From JAWLHA01 sp041690535 (lineage in GTDB: Bacteria > Pseudomonadota > Gammaproteobacteria > Thiohalomonadales > Thiohalomonadaceae), in NCBI GenBank assembly GCA_041690535.1, contig JAWLHA010000057.1, positions 1-28,080 on the forward strand: a stretch of DNA of 28,080 nucleotides, written 5' to 3'. Shown here in pieces: positions 5,581-14,454 of the stretch. Within the stretch, counting starts at the first letter, position 1, and every line of letters begins with the position of its first letter. Under the pieces are notes generated by a model, which had not been told where the DNA came from, did no database searches, and saw only the letters and a program-made list of their open reading frames with translations. The position numbers and the translations under genes were made by a program.

Positions 5581-6090
5581 GTGGATATAGGATTTCGAGG
5601 TGCCACGGTAGATGATTCTGATGTGATCGGGTCAATGGTAATGCGTTTGACGGAAGAGATTTCGGGGCGCACTGCATCACGACACTTCAATATCGATCTG
5701 GAAAGCACCACCAACATATGCCGAGACCTTTTGCAAGCGGGGCAATACGCGGCAATCCTTGCCTGTATCGAAGAACGCCCGATTGCGGTGGCTACGGTCA
5801 CCGAGACATACGCTCTTTATGCGGGCGGGAAGATCGGGGTCATTCAGGAGTTCTACGTTGATCCGGAGTTTCGGTCAAGAGGAGTGGGCAAAAGGCTGTT
5901 GGAGGAGGTGCGCAGCTTTGGTCGCGAACGCGGCTGGTCGTGCATTGAGTTGACGACGCCACCACTGCCGGAGTTTGAACGCACGTTGGAGTTTTATGAA
6001 ACGCAAGGGTTAGCACCGGTTGGGGGCCGGAAAATGCGGCAGTACCTTGAGCCTATCAGCGAACAACCCGGTACGGGGAGAGTCATCTAG
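5581..6090 (+). CDS. GNAT-family N-acetyltransferase
   Basis: This 169-residue protein has the GNAT core: an N-terminal GFRGATVDDSDVIGSMV strand-helix, strand IGVIQEFYVDPEF, the CoA-binding loop RSRGVGKRLLEEV, and the C-terminal ELTTPPL...FYETQGL segment typical of the family. The substrate is unknown. It starts at GTG 5581, with GAGG at 5567-5570. That ribosome-binding site is one copy of the target duplication made by the MITE insertion 14 bases upstream. The gene before insertion would have followed attC-like site 5 closely, so this is probably the last recognisable cassette. I see no attC after its stop codon. Confidence 0.86.
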   Translation: MDIGFRGATVDDSDVIGSMVMRLTEEISGRTASRHFNIDLESTTNICRDLLQAGQYAAILACIEERPIAVATVTETYALYAGGKIGVIQEFYVDPEFRSRGVGKRLLEEVRSFGRERGWSCIELTTPPLPEFERTLEFYETQGLAPVGGRKMRQYLEPISEQPGTGRVI

Positions 6091-6417
6091 GTCAACTCTG
6101 TAACGGGGTCAAATGATAATCCTTTCAAGGTGATTGGCGATCATCGCCCGTTCCATTTTATATTTCATATTAGCAACGCAGAACTCGAGCGAACCATGAA
6201 CAACCGTTGCGGCGAATGAATCTATAACGAACAAGGACAGAGCGCGCGCCCGCAGCGTTTTATCCCGTAGTTGGTCGAGCCCGGACCGAGGGCCTTACAT
6301 AGGCAAATATCTCTTGGACGGCCCGAGGCGGGCCTCGCGGATGGCATTTGCTACTGAACCGTATTAAGACTCTCTCAGGTTCTACACTGAGTGAGGAGGG
6401 CGGTGTAGGGCGGCGGG
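6091..6417. other. Intergenic region between accessory block and backbone
   Basis: There is no gene-like frame here. It holds two small perfect hairpins, GGCGATCATCGCC at 6136-6148 and GGCCCG-AGG-CGGGCC at 6320-6334, and an AT-rich patch at 6150-6175. The promoter of the following phospholipase D-like gene should be in the 3' part, but I cannot place convincing -35/-10 boxes. The change from AT-richer to GC-rich sequence happens in this stretch. Confidence 0.5.
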
Positions 6418-8019
6418 ATGAAACGACTGGGTAAGGGTTTCTTGATATTGCTCGGGATTTTCGTGTTTGCGTGGGGCGTTGGGCGAGTGCTGCTCGAGGT
6501 ACAGTTCCCGGACCGCAGCGACCGCCGGGGCGCCTTTCCCGATCCCATGGACTCCGGGCTTTCTTTGCGGGGGGCGTTCGATGCTCTTCCTGCCGACGGT
6601 GGCGGTTTGGGCCGGCTTCATCTTCTGGAGCGCAATGAGGAGGCCTGGGCGGCGCGCTGGCGCCTGGTGGCCGGGGCACGGGAGCGGGTGGACGTCAGCT
6701 ATTTCATTCTCAAGCGGGATATTTTTGGCGCTGCCTTCTTGGGGCATTTCATTCATAAGGCGCGTCAGGGCGTACAAGTGAGGGTCGTTCTCGATGCCAT
6801 GGGCACCCGGATGTCGCGCACACCGGTGGGCAACGATTATCTGGATGCTCTGGTGAACACGGAAAATGTCAGGGTGCGCATGTATCGGCCGCTGCGCTTC
6901 CGGTTGCTCGACACATTCCTCACCTTGAGTCCTGCAGCCCTCATTGCCAGCGATCACGACAAGGTGCTGGTCGTGGACTCACACAGCGGCATTACCGGGG
7001 GGCGCAATATCTCCGCCGAGTACTTCGCGCCTCACGCGGACGATTCCGCGGCCTTTCACGATGTGGACCTTCTGATCTCCGGAACGCAGTTGGCGGAGGC
7101 TCTCGAAACATCGTTTTCGGTTCAATACCGAGCCTGGGAGGCACGTGACGTCACCAAGGAACGCATCGACCTGAGGGATTCCTCGCGCGATCTTCTGCTT
7201 GCCTATGCGGCCATGGATGCCTGGCTGCATGGACAACCGGTGCCTTCCGGCGTTCGGGAGGAGATTCGCGTCCGGGGTCTGCCGTGGGTGGAGGCACTGG
7301 AGGCCATGCCCCATCTGCGCGGCGTTTTGGGGCGGACTCGACCGGGAGGAGAGACTGCAGAGGTACGACTGCTTGACAGCTATGCGCGCCTGTCCGAGGC
7401 GGATGACCCCATCACTCGCAGCCTCATCCGGTTGGTCAAGAGCGCCCGCCGTGAGATCTTCATTCAGAGTCCATATCTCGTGCTTCCCCCGGCGGCGGTG
7501 GAAGTGCTGCGTGGCGCTGCAGAGCGGGGTGTGGCCATCACCGTGTACACCAACGGACCAAGCTCCAGCGACAACGCATTGAGTCAGGCCGTGTTCCTGG
7601 AGCAGTGGCCTGAGTTGCTGGCTTACGTTCCGGGAATGCGGCTCTTTGTCCAGGCCGACCGGCGTAACGTGCACGGTAAGCTGGCCGTCTTTGACCGGGA
7701 GCTCTGCCTCATCGGCACCTATAATCTGGACCCCCTCAGCATGGCGATGCACAGTGAGCTGATTGCTGCTGTGTGGTCTCCGTTGTTATCAGAGCGTCTG
7801 CTTGCCTCGCGGCACGTTCTGATTTCGGCGCCTGAAGCGCGCGAGTACACCCTACGGCGTGACCCGGAGGGGCAGCCGCTGCGGGACGTGAGGGGGCGAT
7901 TGGTGATTGCCTCCGGCACTGGGCTGGGCGACGATGACATTCCCCGTGCGGTGACTCAGTATCAGCGGATGATACGTGTGCTGTTGGCCTGGCCGGTGCA
8001 GTGGCCGGTATTCCACTGA
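6418..8019 (+). CDS. Phospholipase D-family (cardiolipin synthase-like) membrane-anchored protein
   Basis: The product is 533 residues. Residues about 6-25 form an N-terminal membrane anchor, and the body contains two PLD phosphodiesterase motifs: H180-x-K182-x4-D187 followed by GGRNIS, and H419-x-K421-x4-D426 followed by GTYNLDPLS. Enzymes with this double HKD layout act through a phosphohistidine intermediate and transfer or hydrolyse phosphodiester bonds of phospholipids. Cardiolipin synthase-like activity is the most natural guess, although no extended second membrane helix is seen. The catalytic domain would face the periplasm. ATG 6418 follows a weak AGGGCGG. The gene stands alone and ends at a bidirectional-looking hairpin. 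The exact reaction is inference. Confidence 0.85.
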   Translation: MKRLGKGFLILLGIFVFAWGVGRVLLEVQFPDRSDRRGAFPDPMDSGLSLRGAFDALPADGGGLGRLHLLERNEEAWAARWRLVAGARERVDVSYFILKRDIFGAAFLGHFIHKARQGVQVRVVLDAMGTRMSRTPVGNDYLDALVNTENVRVRMYRPLRFRLLDTFLTLSPAALIASDHDKVLVVDSHSGITGGRNISAEYFAPHADDSAAFHDVDLLISGTQLAEALETSFSVQYRAWEARDVTKERIDLRDSSRDLLLAYAAMDAWLHGQPVPSGVREEIRVRGLPWVEALEAMPHLRGVLGRTRPGGETAEVRLLDSYARLSEADDPITRSLIRLVKSARREIFIQSPYLVLPPAAVEVLRGAAERGVAITVYTNGPSSSDNALSQAVFLEQWPELLAYVPGMRLFVQADRRNVHGKLAVFDRELCLIGTYNLDPLSMAMHSELIAAVWSPLLSERLLASRHVLISAPEAREYTLRRDPEGQPLRDVRGRLVIASGTGLGDDDIPRAVTQYQRMIRVLLAWPVQWPVFH

Positions 8020-8191
8020 TTTGGGGGCGGGCGAAGTGCGAGGGATTGGACGGAGGTGGCTGTGGATGCCTGGTCACGGGCGCTCCGTCTGGAGGCGGAC
8101 CTGCAGTGGTTTGGGCGTCCTCTGGGGGGGAAGAGTGGAGAGGGTGGGGGATGCCGATGGTTCAAACGAAGCCGGGCGCCTTGGAGGGGTA

Positions 8192-8220
8192 GGGCAGAAC
8201 GCGTCATTTGCGCTCTGCCC
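8192..8220. terminator. Hairpin between convergent genes
   Basis: GGGCAGAACGC pairs with GCGCTCTGCCC (one mismatch) around a GTCATTT loop. It lies between the end of the phospholipase D-like gene (+) and the end of the small membrane protein gene (-) and may terminate both. There is no T-run on either side, so it is not a classic intrinsic terminator. Confidence 0.5.
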
Positions 8221-8242
8221 TCGATATCCTCTCTGAAAGGCG

Positions 8243-8461
8243 TCAGACCTTCTGTTTCATGGTCATCCACAGAATGCCGCCCGGTACGAGGAGTCCCAGG
8301 CCGATCTGCCAGAAGCGCACGAGGATAAACTCGAACTCGCTGGCGTCCCCAAAGTTGATGCTTGCGCCCATGTCCATGACCTGAGCCGCTCCATCCCCAA
8401 GCAGGAACACGATGCCGAAAATGGCCAATGCAGCGCCGAGCCTACTAAGTGCCTTTTTCAT
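8243..8461 (-). CDS. Small hypothetical inner-membrane protein
   Basis: This 72-residue protein has two hydrophobic helices, residues about 8-28 (LGAALAIFGIVFLLGDGAA) and 48-66 (FWQIGLGLLVPGGILWMTM), with a polar loop rich in Asp and Phe between them. No family is recognised. The start codon is supported by GGAG about eight bases upstream. It follows the DUF2147 gene on the same strand after a 73-base gap, so the two may be co-transcribed. The function is unknown. Confidence 0.65.
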   Translation of the reverse strand: MKKALSRLGAALAIFGIVFLLGDGAAQVMDMGASINFGDASEFEFILVRFWQIGLGLLVPGGILWMTMKQKV

Positions 8462-8534
8462 CCATTTCTCCGCGGTCTGAACCGCCGTTGGCTTGGGCCA
8501 AATGGCGCCAAGCCAAACGGTTTCTCATTTCAGG

Positions 8535-8906
8535 TCACTGGACGCGCACAAAGTCGCCGCTGGCGCAGACGTTCTGCGGAGTGCAGCCGTCCATGTGCCA
8601 GGTGTTCGCGTCCGACAGGCTCATCTTCGCGTTATAGGTGTCGCCGGTCTGCGGATGCGCGATCTTGCCGACGAATCCGTCATCCTTGGCCTGAAGTTTG
8701 GACTTGATCATCTGCATGCCCTTGTTCTTCGGGCCATCGATCACCTCGGCGCAGACGCCGGTTGCATCGCATTTGGTGACGGCAATGGTGAAACCGCTCC
8801 AGTTCCATGTGCCTACCATTTCGTCCAACGTGGCGGCGTTCGCAGACGTTACGAATCCGGTTGCAACGAGTCCCATCATCCCAATCATTGCCAGCGGTTT
8901 TTTCAC
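8535..8906 (-). CDS. DUF2147-like exported protein
   Basis: The product is 123 residues with a signal peptide (MKKPLAMIGMMGLVATGFVT, cleaved after SANA). The mature part begins LDEMVGTWNW, and contains CDATGVCAEVIDGPKNKGMQMIKS, FVGKIAHPQTGDTYNAKMSLSD and W.MDGC. This is the order of blocks seen in DUF2147 proteins, small beta-barrel-like periplasmic proteins without a proven function. The start is GTG at 8906, with AGGGGG a few bases upstream. The four cysteines could form two disulfides in the periplasm. Confidence 0.72.
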   Translation of the reverse strand: MKKPLAMIGMMGLVATGFVTSANAATLDEMVGTWNWSGFTIAVTKCDATGVCAEVIDGPKNKGMQMIKSKLQAKDDGFVGKIAHPQTGDTYNAKMSLSDANTWHMDGCTPQNVCASGDFVRVQ

Positions 8907-9069
8907 GAGGTCCCCCTGTGAGTTGTTATTTAGTTATGTTGTTGACGCCCGCGACCGGCACGTCCCATGCCCACGCGAACGAAGCGGGTAATGTAAGAAG
9001 GCAACCGGACGCGTGTCAAGCCAAGGCGGTCTTCAAGTGAAGGAATTTGCTATAAAAACTTGTGAGTCT

Positions 9070-9099
9070 GGCATAGGTTGAATTAATGCCTGCTATGCC
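9070..9099. terminator. Hairpin downstream of the KtrA-like gene
   Basis: GGCATAG and CTATGCC form a perfect 7-bp stem around a 16-base loop, 67 bases past the stop of the minus-strand KtrA-like gene. It may end the potassium-transport transcript. The rest of 8907-9165 shows no gene and should hold the promoter of the DUF2147 gene. Confidence 0.35.
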
Positions 9100-9165
9100 T
9101 GGAACGGAGTGCAATGTGCAGTCCGGCAGGAAAATAACGATGACGTCGTTCCACCGGGTTGATCG

Positions 9166-9831
9166 TTATCCGCGTCCATGGTCCAGGCGGTTGGTCCAGC
9201 GCTCATGGAGTCTCGGCAGATCGCTGCTGTGGGCGATTATGACGACCTCATCTCCCTGCTTCAGTTCGCTATCGCCGCTGACAGGGACAAATCGGTTGTT
9301 GCGATAGAGGCACATGACCCGGCTGTGACGCGGCAGGCGCAGTTCACTCACCTTGCCCTCTTCCTCCGTGTGGGCCACGAAGGCGAATACCCTCGCTTCA
9401 TCCCGAATGATCCCCGAGAGGTTCAGTAGGCTCATCCCTTGCGCGGTATCGGCCAGATGGCGGCCGATGGTCTGTGAGGGGATGATGGTGTCTTCGAGAC
9501 CCAGTTCGATGCAGATGTGCTCGAACTCGGGATCGGCGATCTTGGTGATCACCCGTTTGAATCCGAGGGAGCGGCCCACCAGGCTGGCGATGATGTTGGC
9601 CTGATCGTTGCCGGTGAGGCAAAAGAGAAAATCCGTCTGCCCCGGGTCGGCCTCGCGCAAGATGGCGGGCTTGCTCCCGTCACCATGGAGGAAGCCGCAG
9701 TCAATTTCTTCCGAGAGCATCTCCAGGCGCTCCATGTCCCGCTCGATGATCACCACCTCATGGCCGCGGGCGAGCAGCAGGCCTGCGGTGGTAACCGCAA
9801 GGGAGCTGGCCCCGATGAACACTGCCCGCAT
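9166..9831 (-). CDS. KtrA/TrkA-like potassium-uptake regulatory subunit
   Basis: This 221-residue protein has one RCK unit: an N-terminal Rossmann domain (MRAVFIGASSLAVTTAGLL, then HEVVIIERD, DFLFCLTGNDQANI) and a C-terminal TrkA-C domain (SELRLPRHSRVMCLYRNN ... GDEVVIIAH). It should bind a nucleotide at the cytoplasmic face of the TrkH pore and gate potassium flow. It is half the length of the double-RCK TrkA, so it resembles KtrA. The usual GxGxxG loop is GASSLA here, a loss of two glycines that may alter nucleotide binding. Its ATG overlaps the TrkH stop by one base (TGATG), so translation is coupled. Confidence 0.85.
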   Translation of the reverse strand: MRAVFIGASSLAVTTAGLLLARGHEVVIIERDMERLEMLSEEIDCGFLHGDGSKPAILREADPGQTDFLFCLTGNDQANIIASLVGRSLGFKRVITKIADPEFEHICIELGLEDTIIPSQTIGRHLADTAQGMSLLNLSGIIRDEARVFAFVAHTEEEGKVSELRLPRHSRVMCLYRNNRFVPVSGDSELKQGDEVVIIAHSSDLPRLHERWTNRLDHGRG

Positions 9832-11294
9832 CAGTCCCTCCGTTTGCCGATCCAGGTGTTGCGGCCAAGGGCCACGAACAGGGCGAGGATCTCGACGCGC
9901 CCGGCGATCATATCGAAGCATAACACCGCCCTCAGTTCATCCGGGAGGGTGGTCGCCGTGATGCCGCTGGAGAGGCCGACCGTGCAGGTGGCAGAGACCA
10001 CTTCGAAGAGGGCGTGCAAGGGATCATAGCCGTACAGGACGAACGGCAGCCACGACAGCACGATGGTGATCAGGAACAGCAGGACGATGATGAAGCTCCG
10101 TTCGATCTCTGTAGAGGCCAGGCGCCGCTCCCCCAGCTTGGCGGTGATCACCGCGTGGGCGGGGATCGCGGTACGCAGCCCGGCGAGGGTGAGGACGCGG
10201 GCCACGATCAGGAAACGCATTATCTTGATCCCTCCGGCGGTCGAGGCGGTGCTTCCCCCAATGAACATGGCCAGGACGAGCACCAGTAGGGCGCCCTGAT
10301 CCAGTGTGTTGATACTGGTGCTGGAGAAGCCGGAGGTGGTTTGGGCGGAGGTGCCGAGGACAAAGGCGTGGTGGAGGGCCTCTCGCCAGGGCATGCCGCC
10401 GGCCAGGAGGATGGCACCTATCAGGACGACGGTGATCCCCAGGGCCGCGAGGGTGCCACGTAGCTCGATATCCCTCCAGCTGCGGTGCAGGCCGTGGGCG
10501 TAGCTGACGTAGAGCAGGGGAAACGAAATGGCTCCGAGTATGGAGAAGGCGGTCAGGACGTAGGCCCCGGCCCCCGTGGCGCCCAGGCTTTGGTCGAGAG
10601 AGGAGAAACCGCCGGTGGAAACCGCCGCGAGCAGGTGCGTGATTGCCTGAAAGCCGTCGAGGGGTGTCGTCGACATCGCCAACAGCCCGGCCGCCGTGAT
10701 CGCCAGGTAGACCGAGGCGACCCGCCTTGCGTGAATGCGGGTGGTGGTGGCCAGGAGGCTGTCTCCCGGAATCGCCTCGCCCTCTATGAGGCGCCGAAGA
10801 CCTGCGTGGTGCCCGACGGTGAGCGCAAGCGAGAGCACCACGATACCAAGCCCGCTGTACCACTGGATCCAGGCCCGGGCGAAAAGAAAGCTCTTTGGCA
10901 TCTCCTCCACCGCCGAGAGAGTGGTCAGTCCTGTGGTCGTGACTGCGGAGACCGCCTCGAAAAATGCGTCCGACAGGGGAAGCCCGGTACTCATGAAGGG
11001 GCCGACAATGAAGAGTGGCGAGATCAGGAATACCAGGGCCGTGATGGTGAGAGCCTCATTCTCCTGGATGTGGGTGGGGGCGGGGAGCCGGCTGGTGGCG
11101 GACCCGAAGGCCGAGAGCAGGGCCACTGCGCCGAAGTAGTGAAAGGCGGCACTCACCTCGCCGAAGTAGAGCGCCACCAGGCCGGGTACGACGGTCAGCC
11201 CGGCCAGCACCAGGGCGATCTGCCCCAGGTACCGGGCGACCACCCGGCCCCGCACCGCGTAGGAGACCGCCTCAATTTGTTCCTGCTTCGGCAT
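9831..11294 (-). CDS. trkH: TrkH/KtrB-family potassium transporter pore subunit
   Basis: This 487-residue integral membrane protein is built of four repeated membrane-pore-membrane units. The four selectivity-filter segments are visible in order: AVTTTGLTTL, AVSTGGFSSL, TTSGFSSTSI and TCTVGLSSGI. The conserved GGSTASTAGGIKIMR follows the third pore helix, and the MIAGRVEILALFVAL-type end is that of the family. It takes up potassium driven by membrane or sodium potential together with the regulatory subunit encoded right after it. It lies 70 bases downstream of the RND gene on the same strand, so it may have its own promoter there or be read through from the efflux operon. Confidence 0.92.
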   Translation of the reverse strand: MPKQEQIEAVSYAVRGRVVARYLGQIALVLAGLTVVPGLVALYFGEVSAAFHYFGAVALLSAFGSATSRLPAPTHIQENEALTITALVFLISPLFIVGPFMSTGLPLSDAFFEAVSAVTTTGLTTLSAVEEMPKSFLFARAWIQWYSGLGIVVLSLALTVGHHAGLRRLIEGEAIPGDSLLATTTRIHARRVASVYLAITAAGLLAMSTTPLDGFQAITHLLAAVSTGGFSSLDQSLGATGAGAYVLTAFSILGAISFPLLYVSYAHGLHRSWRDIELRGTLAALGITVVLIGAILLAGGMPWREALHHAFVLGTSAQTTSGFSSTSINTLDQGALLVLVLAMFIGGSTASTAGGIKIMRFLIVARVLTLAGLRTAIPAHAVITAKLGERRLASTEIERSFIIVLLFLITIVLSWLPFVLYGYDPLHALFEVVSATCTVGLSSGITATTLPDELRAVLCFDMIAGRVEILALFVALGRNTWIGKRRD

Positions 11295-11364
11295 TCCCCC
11301 GCTGGACGTCCCTGGTCGTCTGTGGGGAACTATCGCCGCTCCGCGGGGGGGCGTCCAGGAGGGA

Positions 11365-14300
11365 TCAGGTGGGTCCGGGCTCTGGAGACGCCTCAGGCTG
11401 GGACACGGCGGCCCGGCGACGCTCGAACAGCGAATAGACCGCCGGCACCACTACCAGGGTGAGCAGCGTGGAGCTGAGCATTCCACCGATCACTGCCACT
11501 GCCAGGGGGCCGTTGCTGTCTGCCCCGGCGCCGTAACCGAGGGCTGCGGGGAGGAGGGCAAGGATGACCGTGAGGGAGGTCATCAGCACCGGACGCATGC
11601 GAATGGGGCAGGCCTCGAGCAGCGCAGCGTCGACCCCCTTGCCTTCGGCACGCAGCTGGTTGGTCAGGTCCACCAGGAGAATGGAGTTCTTCGCGACCAG
11701 GCCGATGAGCAGGACCAGGCCAATCATGGAGAAGATGTTCAGTGTGTGCCCGGTCAGCCACAGGGCACCGACACCGCCGATGATGGCCAGCGGTTGGGCC
11801 ACCATCACGATGACCGGCTGCAGGAAGGAGTCGAATTGGCTGGCGAGCACCATGTAGACCAGCACGATGGCCATGACAAAGGCGAAAACCATATAGCCGG
11901 CGGTCTTCTTGAACTCTTCGGCCTCGCCGGCCAGGGCGAGGGTGTAGCCCAGGGGGAGGAGTTCGGCCGCGACGCCCTGCACCTTGGCCACCGCGTCGCC
12001 GAGGGGGATTTCGGGGGAGGCATAGAAATGGCCGGCGTACTGCAGGTCAAAGCGAGAGACCACCGCCGGGCCCAGCGTCTCCTCCAGGCGGACCACCGTA
12101 TCGAGGCGGATGGGCTCACCGCCGCTGCCGCGCAGATAGACCCGCTTCAGGTCGGAGGGCTGGAGCAGTTCGCCCTGGGCGGCCTTGACCCGCACGTCGT
12201 AACGCTCCCCATCCCCGGGCAGGTCGTTGTACTTGCCCACGTCCACCCCGCCGGCGAGCATGTTGACCACCAGCGCCAGGTCGCGGGTGGGCAGGCCAAG
12301 GGAAGCCGCCCGCTCGCGGTCGACCTCAATCTTCAGCTGAGGCAGGTTCATCTGCAGGTCGAGATCGATGCGGCCCAGTTCCGGTGTTTGGCTGAGGCGG
12401 GCGAGCAGCGCTTCGCTCAAACGGGCGACCTCGTCCAGATTCTGGCCGCGCAGCACGAATTGGAGCGGCTCCCCGCGCTGACCACCCACGATGGGCACCT
12501 GCATGGCGAAGGCGCGTACCCCGGGGATTTGCGCCAGCTCTTGACGCACGATGGGGAGCAGCTCGTACTGTTTGATGGTCCGCTGCTCGCGGGGGACCAT
12601 CTGGACGAAGGCAATCCCCTGATCCACCTGCCCCCGCTGACCGAGGCCGATGGCGGTGAAGTAGGAGGCCACCTCCGGGTGCTTCTTCAACGTCGCCTCG
12701 ATGAGGCGCAGGCGGCTGTCGGTGTACTCGATGCTGCTGCCGAGGGGCGCCTTGAAGACCACCATGAAGCGCCCCTCGTCCTCCTCGGGGACAAAGGCCT
12801 TGCCCACGTGGACGAAGAAGTAGCCGCTCGAGAGCACCACCAGCGCGGCCAGTGAGACCACAGCCCAGCGGTGCGACAGGGTCCAGCGGAGGAGGCGCCC
12901 GTAGCCGCGCTCCAGGGCGCGAAACCCGTTTTCCAGCACGGTGTACACGCGCCCGTGGCGATGGGTTACCCGCAGATAGCGGGAGCAGAGCATGGGCGTG
13001 AGGGTGAGGGAGACGAAGAGGGAGATGAGTACCCCTACGGTCACCACCACGGCAAAGGACTGGATGAAGCGGCCGATGATGCCCCCGAGGAAGATCACCG
13101 GGGCGAAAATGGAGACGAGGGTGAGGCTTGCGGCCAGTACCGCGAAGACCACCTGGTTGGTGCCGTTGAGGGCGGCGCTGTGGGGATCGGGGTCGATGCT
13201 TTCGCGGTGGCGGTAGATGTTCTCGAGTACCACGATGGCATCGTCCACCACCACCCCAATGAGCAGCAGCAATGCCAGCAGCGTCATGGTGTTGAACGTG
13301 TACCCGGCGAAGTACATGGCCGCCACCGCCCCGAGCAGCGAGACGGGGATGGCCACCGCGATGATGAGCGTGGAGCGGAAGTTCTTGAGGAACAGCCAGA
13401 CCACCAGCGCGGCGAGGAGGGTGCCGGTGAGGAGGTGCTCCTCCAGCGCCGCGACGATCTCCTCGATCACCGTGGCCTGGTTCGATGCCACAGTGAGCCT
13501 CATGCCGGGAGGCAGCTGGGGGAGAAGCTCCTCCTCCATGACGCCCTTGACCGCATCCACGATGGCCACGGTGTTGGCATTGCTGATCTTGACGATGCCG
13601 ATGCCCACCGACGGTTCGCCGTTGAAGCGGGCCAATTGCCGAAAGTCGCCGAGGCCGTCCTCCACCGAGGCGATGTGAGTGAGGCGCACGGGGGCACCGT
13701 CCTGGTAGCCGACGAGCATCCGCTCCAGCGACTCGATGGAGTGGAACTCGAGGTCCAGGTTGATGAGGGACTCCGAGCTGCCGCCGGTGAGAAAACCGCC
13801 GGGCAGTTGGACATGCTCGTTGCGAAAGGCACCGAGCAGTTGCTGGGGGCTGATCCCCCGGGCGGCCATGGCCTGCAGATCCACCTCGATGCGAATGGTC
13901 CGGTTGCGCTGCCCCCCGAGCCGCACCTCCCCGACCCCGTCAATGTTCTCCAGCCGCTTCTTGATCACCCGGCTGGCGTACTGATTGAGCTGCTGCAGGG
14001 TCCGGTCGCCTCCCAGGGAAAGCCACATCACCGGCATGGCGCCGATCTCCACCTTGGCGACGATGGGGGTTTCTGCGTCCTCGGGGAGTTGGCGCAGGAT
14101 CTGGTTGACCTTGGCCTGCACCTCGTTGAAACCCACGTCCACATCCTTCTCCAGGTTGAACATGACGGTGATCACCGATACACCGGGCGAGGAGCTGGAC
14201 TGGATGTGGTTGATGCCGGGGACGCTGTTGAGACTGGTCTCCAGCACATTGGTGACGCTGGCATCCACCACCTCGGGGCTGGCCCCGGGGAGGGCGGTGG

Positions 14301-14442
14301 TCACCGACACCATGGGAAACTCTACGTTCGGGAAGCGATCGATGCCGATGCGCTGGTAGGCGATGATGCCGAACAGCACAATGACCGCGCTGAGCATGTA
14401 GGCCAGGACGTGGCGGCGGATGGAAAGCTCGGGAAGCGTCAT
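11365..14442 (-). CDS. RND-family (HAE1-type) multidrug efflux pump
   Basis: The product is 1025 residues, normal for the family. It has 12 membrane helices in two halves with large periplasmic loops. The proton-relay residues are present: adjacent D400 and D401 in GVVVDDAIVV (helix 4) and K918 in LVAKNSILL (helix 10). The N-terminus LSIRRHVLAYMLSAVIVLFG and the PNVEFPMVSV segment are typical of hydrophobe/amphiphile exporters. It would pump drugs, dyes or lipophilic compounds from the periplasm or inner membrane in exchange for protons, with the adaptor encoded 12 bases upstream. No outer-membrane channel gene is nearby, so a TolC-type partner must be encoded elsewhere. The substrate is unknown. 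Confidence 0.95.
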   Translation of the reverse strand: MTLPELSIRRHVLAYMLSAVIVLFGIIAYQRIGIDRFPNVEFPMVSVTTALPGASPEVVDASVTNVLETSLNSVPGINHIQSSSSPGVSVITVMFNLEKDVDVGFNEVQAKVNQILRQLPEDAETPIVAKVEIGAMPVMWLSLGGDRTLQQLNQYASRVIKKRLENIDGVGEVRLGGQRNRTIRIEVDLQAMAARGISPQQLLGAFRNEHVQLPGGFLTGGSSESLINLDLEFHSIESLERMLVGYQDGAPVRLTHIASVEDGLGDFRQLARFNGEPSVGIGIVKISNANTVAIVDAVKGVMEEELLPQLPPGMRLTVASNQATVIEEIVAALEEHLLTGTLLAALVVWLFLKNFRSTLIIAVAIPVSLLGAVAAMYFAGYTFNTMTLLALLLLIGVVVDDAIVVLENIYRHRESIDPDPHSAALNGTNQVVFAVLAASLTLVSIFAPVIFLGGIIGRFIQSFAVVVTVGVLISLFVSLTLTPMLCSRYLRVTHRHGRVYTVLENGFRALERGYGRLLRWTLSHRWAVVSLAALVVLSSGYFFVHVGKAFVPEEDEGRFMVVFKAPLGSSIEYTDSRLRLIEATLKKHPEVASYFTAIGLGQRGQVDQGIAFVQMVPREQRTIKQYELLPIVRQELAQIPGVRAFAMQVPIVGGQRGEPLQFVLRGQNLDEVARLSEALLARLSQTPELGRIDLDLQMNLPQLKIEVDRERAASLGLPTRDLALVVNMLAGGVDVGKYNDLPGDGERYDVRVKAAQGELLQPSDLKRVYLRGSGGEPIRLDTVVRLEETLGPAVVSRFDLQYAGHFYASPEIPLGDAVAKVQGVAAELLPLGYTLALAGEAEEFKKTAGYMVFAFVMAIVLVYMVLASQFDSFLQPVIVMVAQPLAIIGGVGALWLTGHTLNIFSMIGLVLLIGLVAKNSILLVDLTNQLRAEGKGVDAALLEACPIRMRPVLMTSLTVILALLPAALGYGAGADSNGPLAVAVIGGMLSSTLLTLVVVPAVYSLFERRRAAVSQPEASPEPGPT

Positions 14443-14454
14443 TGCTTGCCCCCG

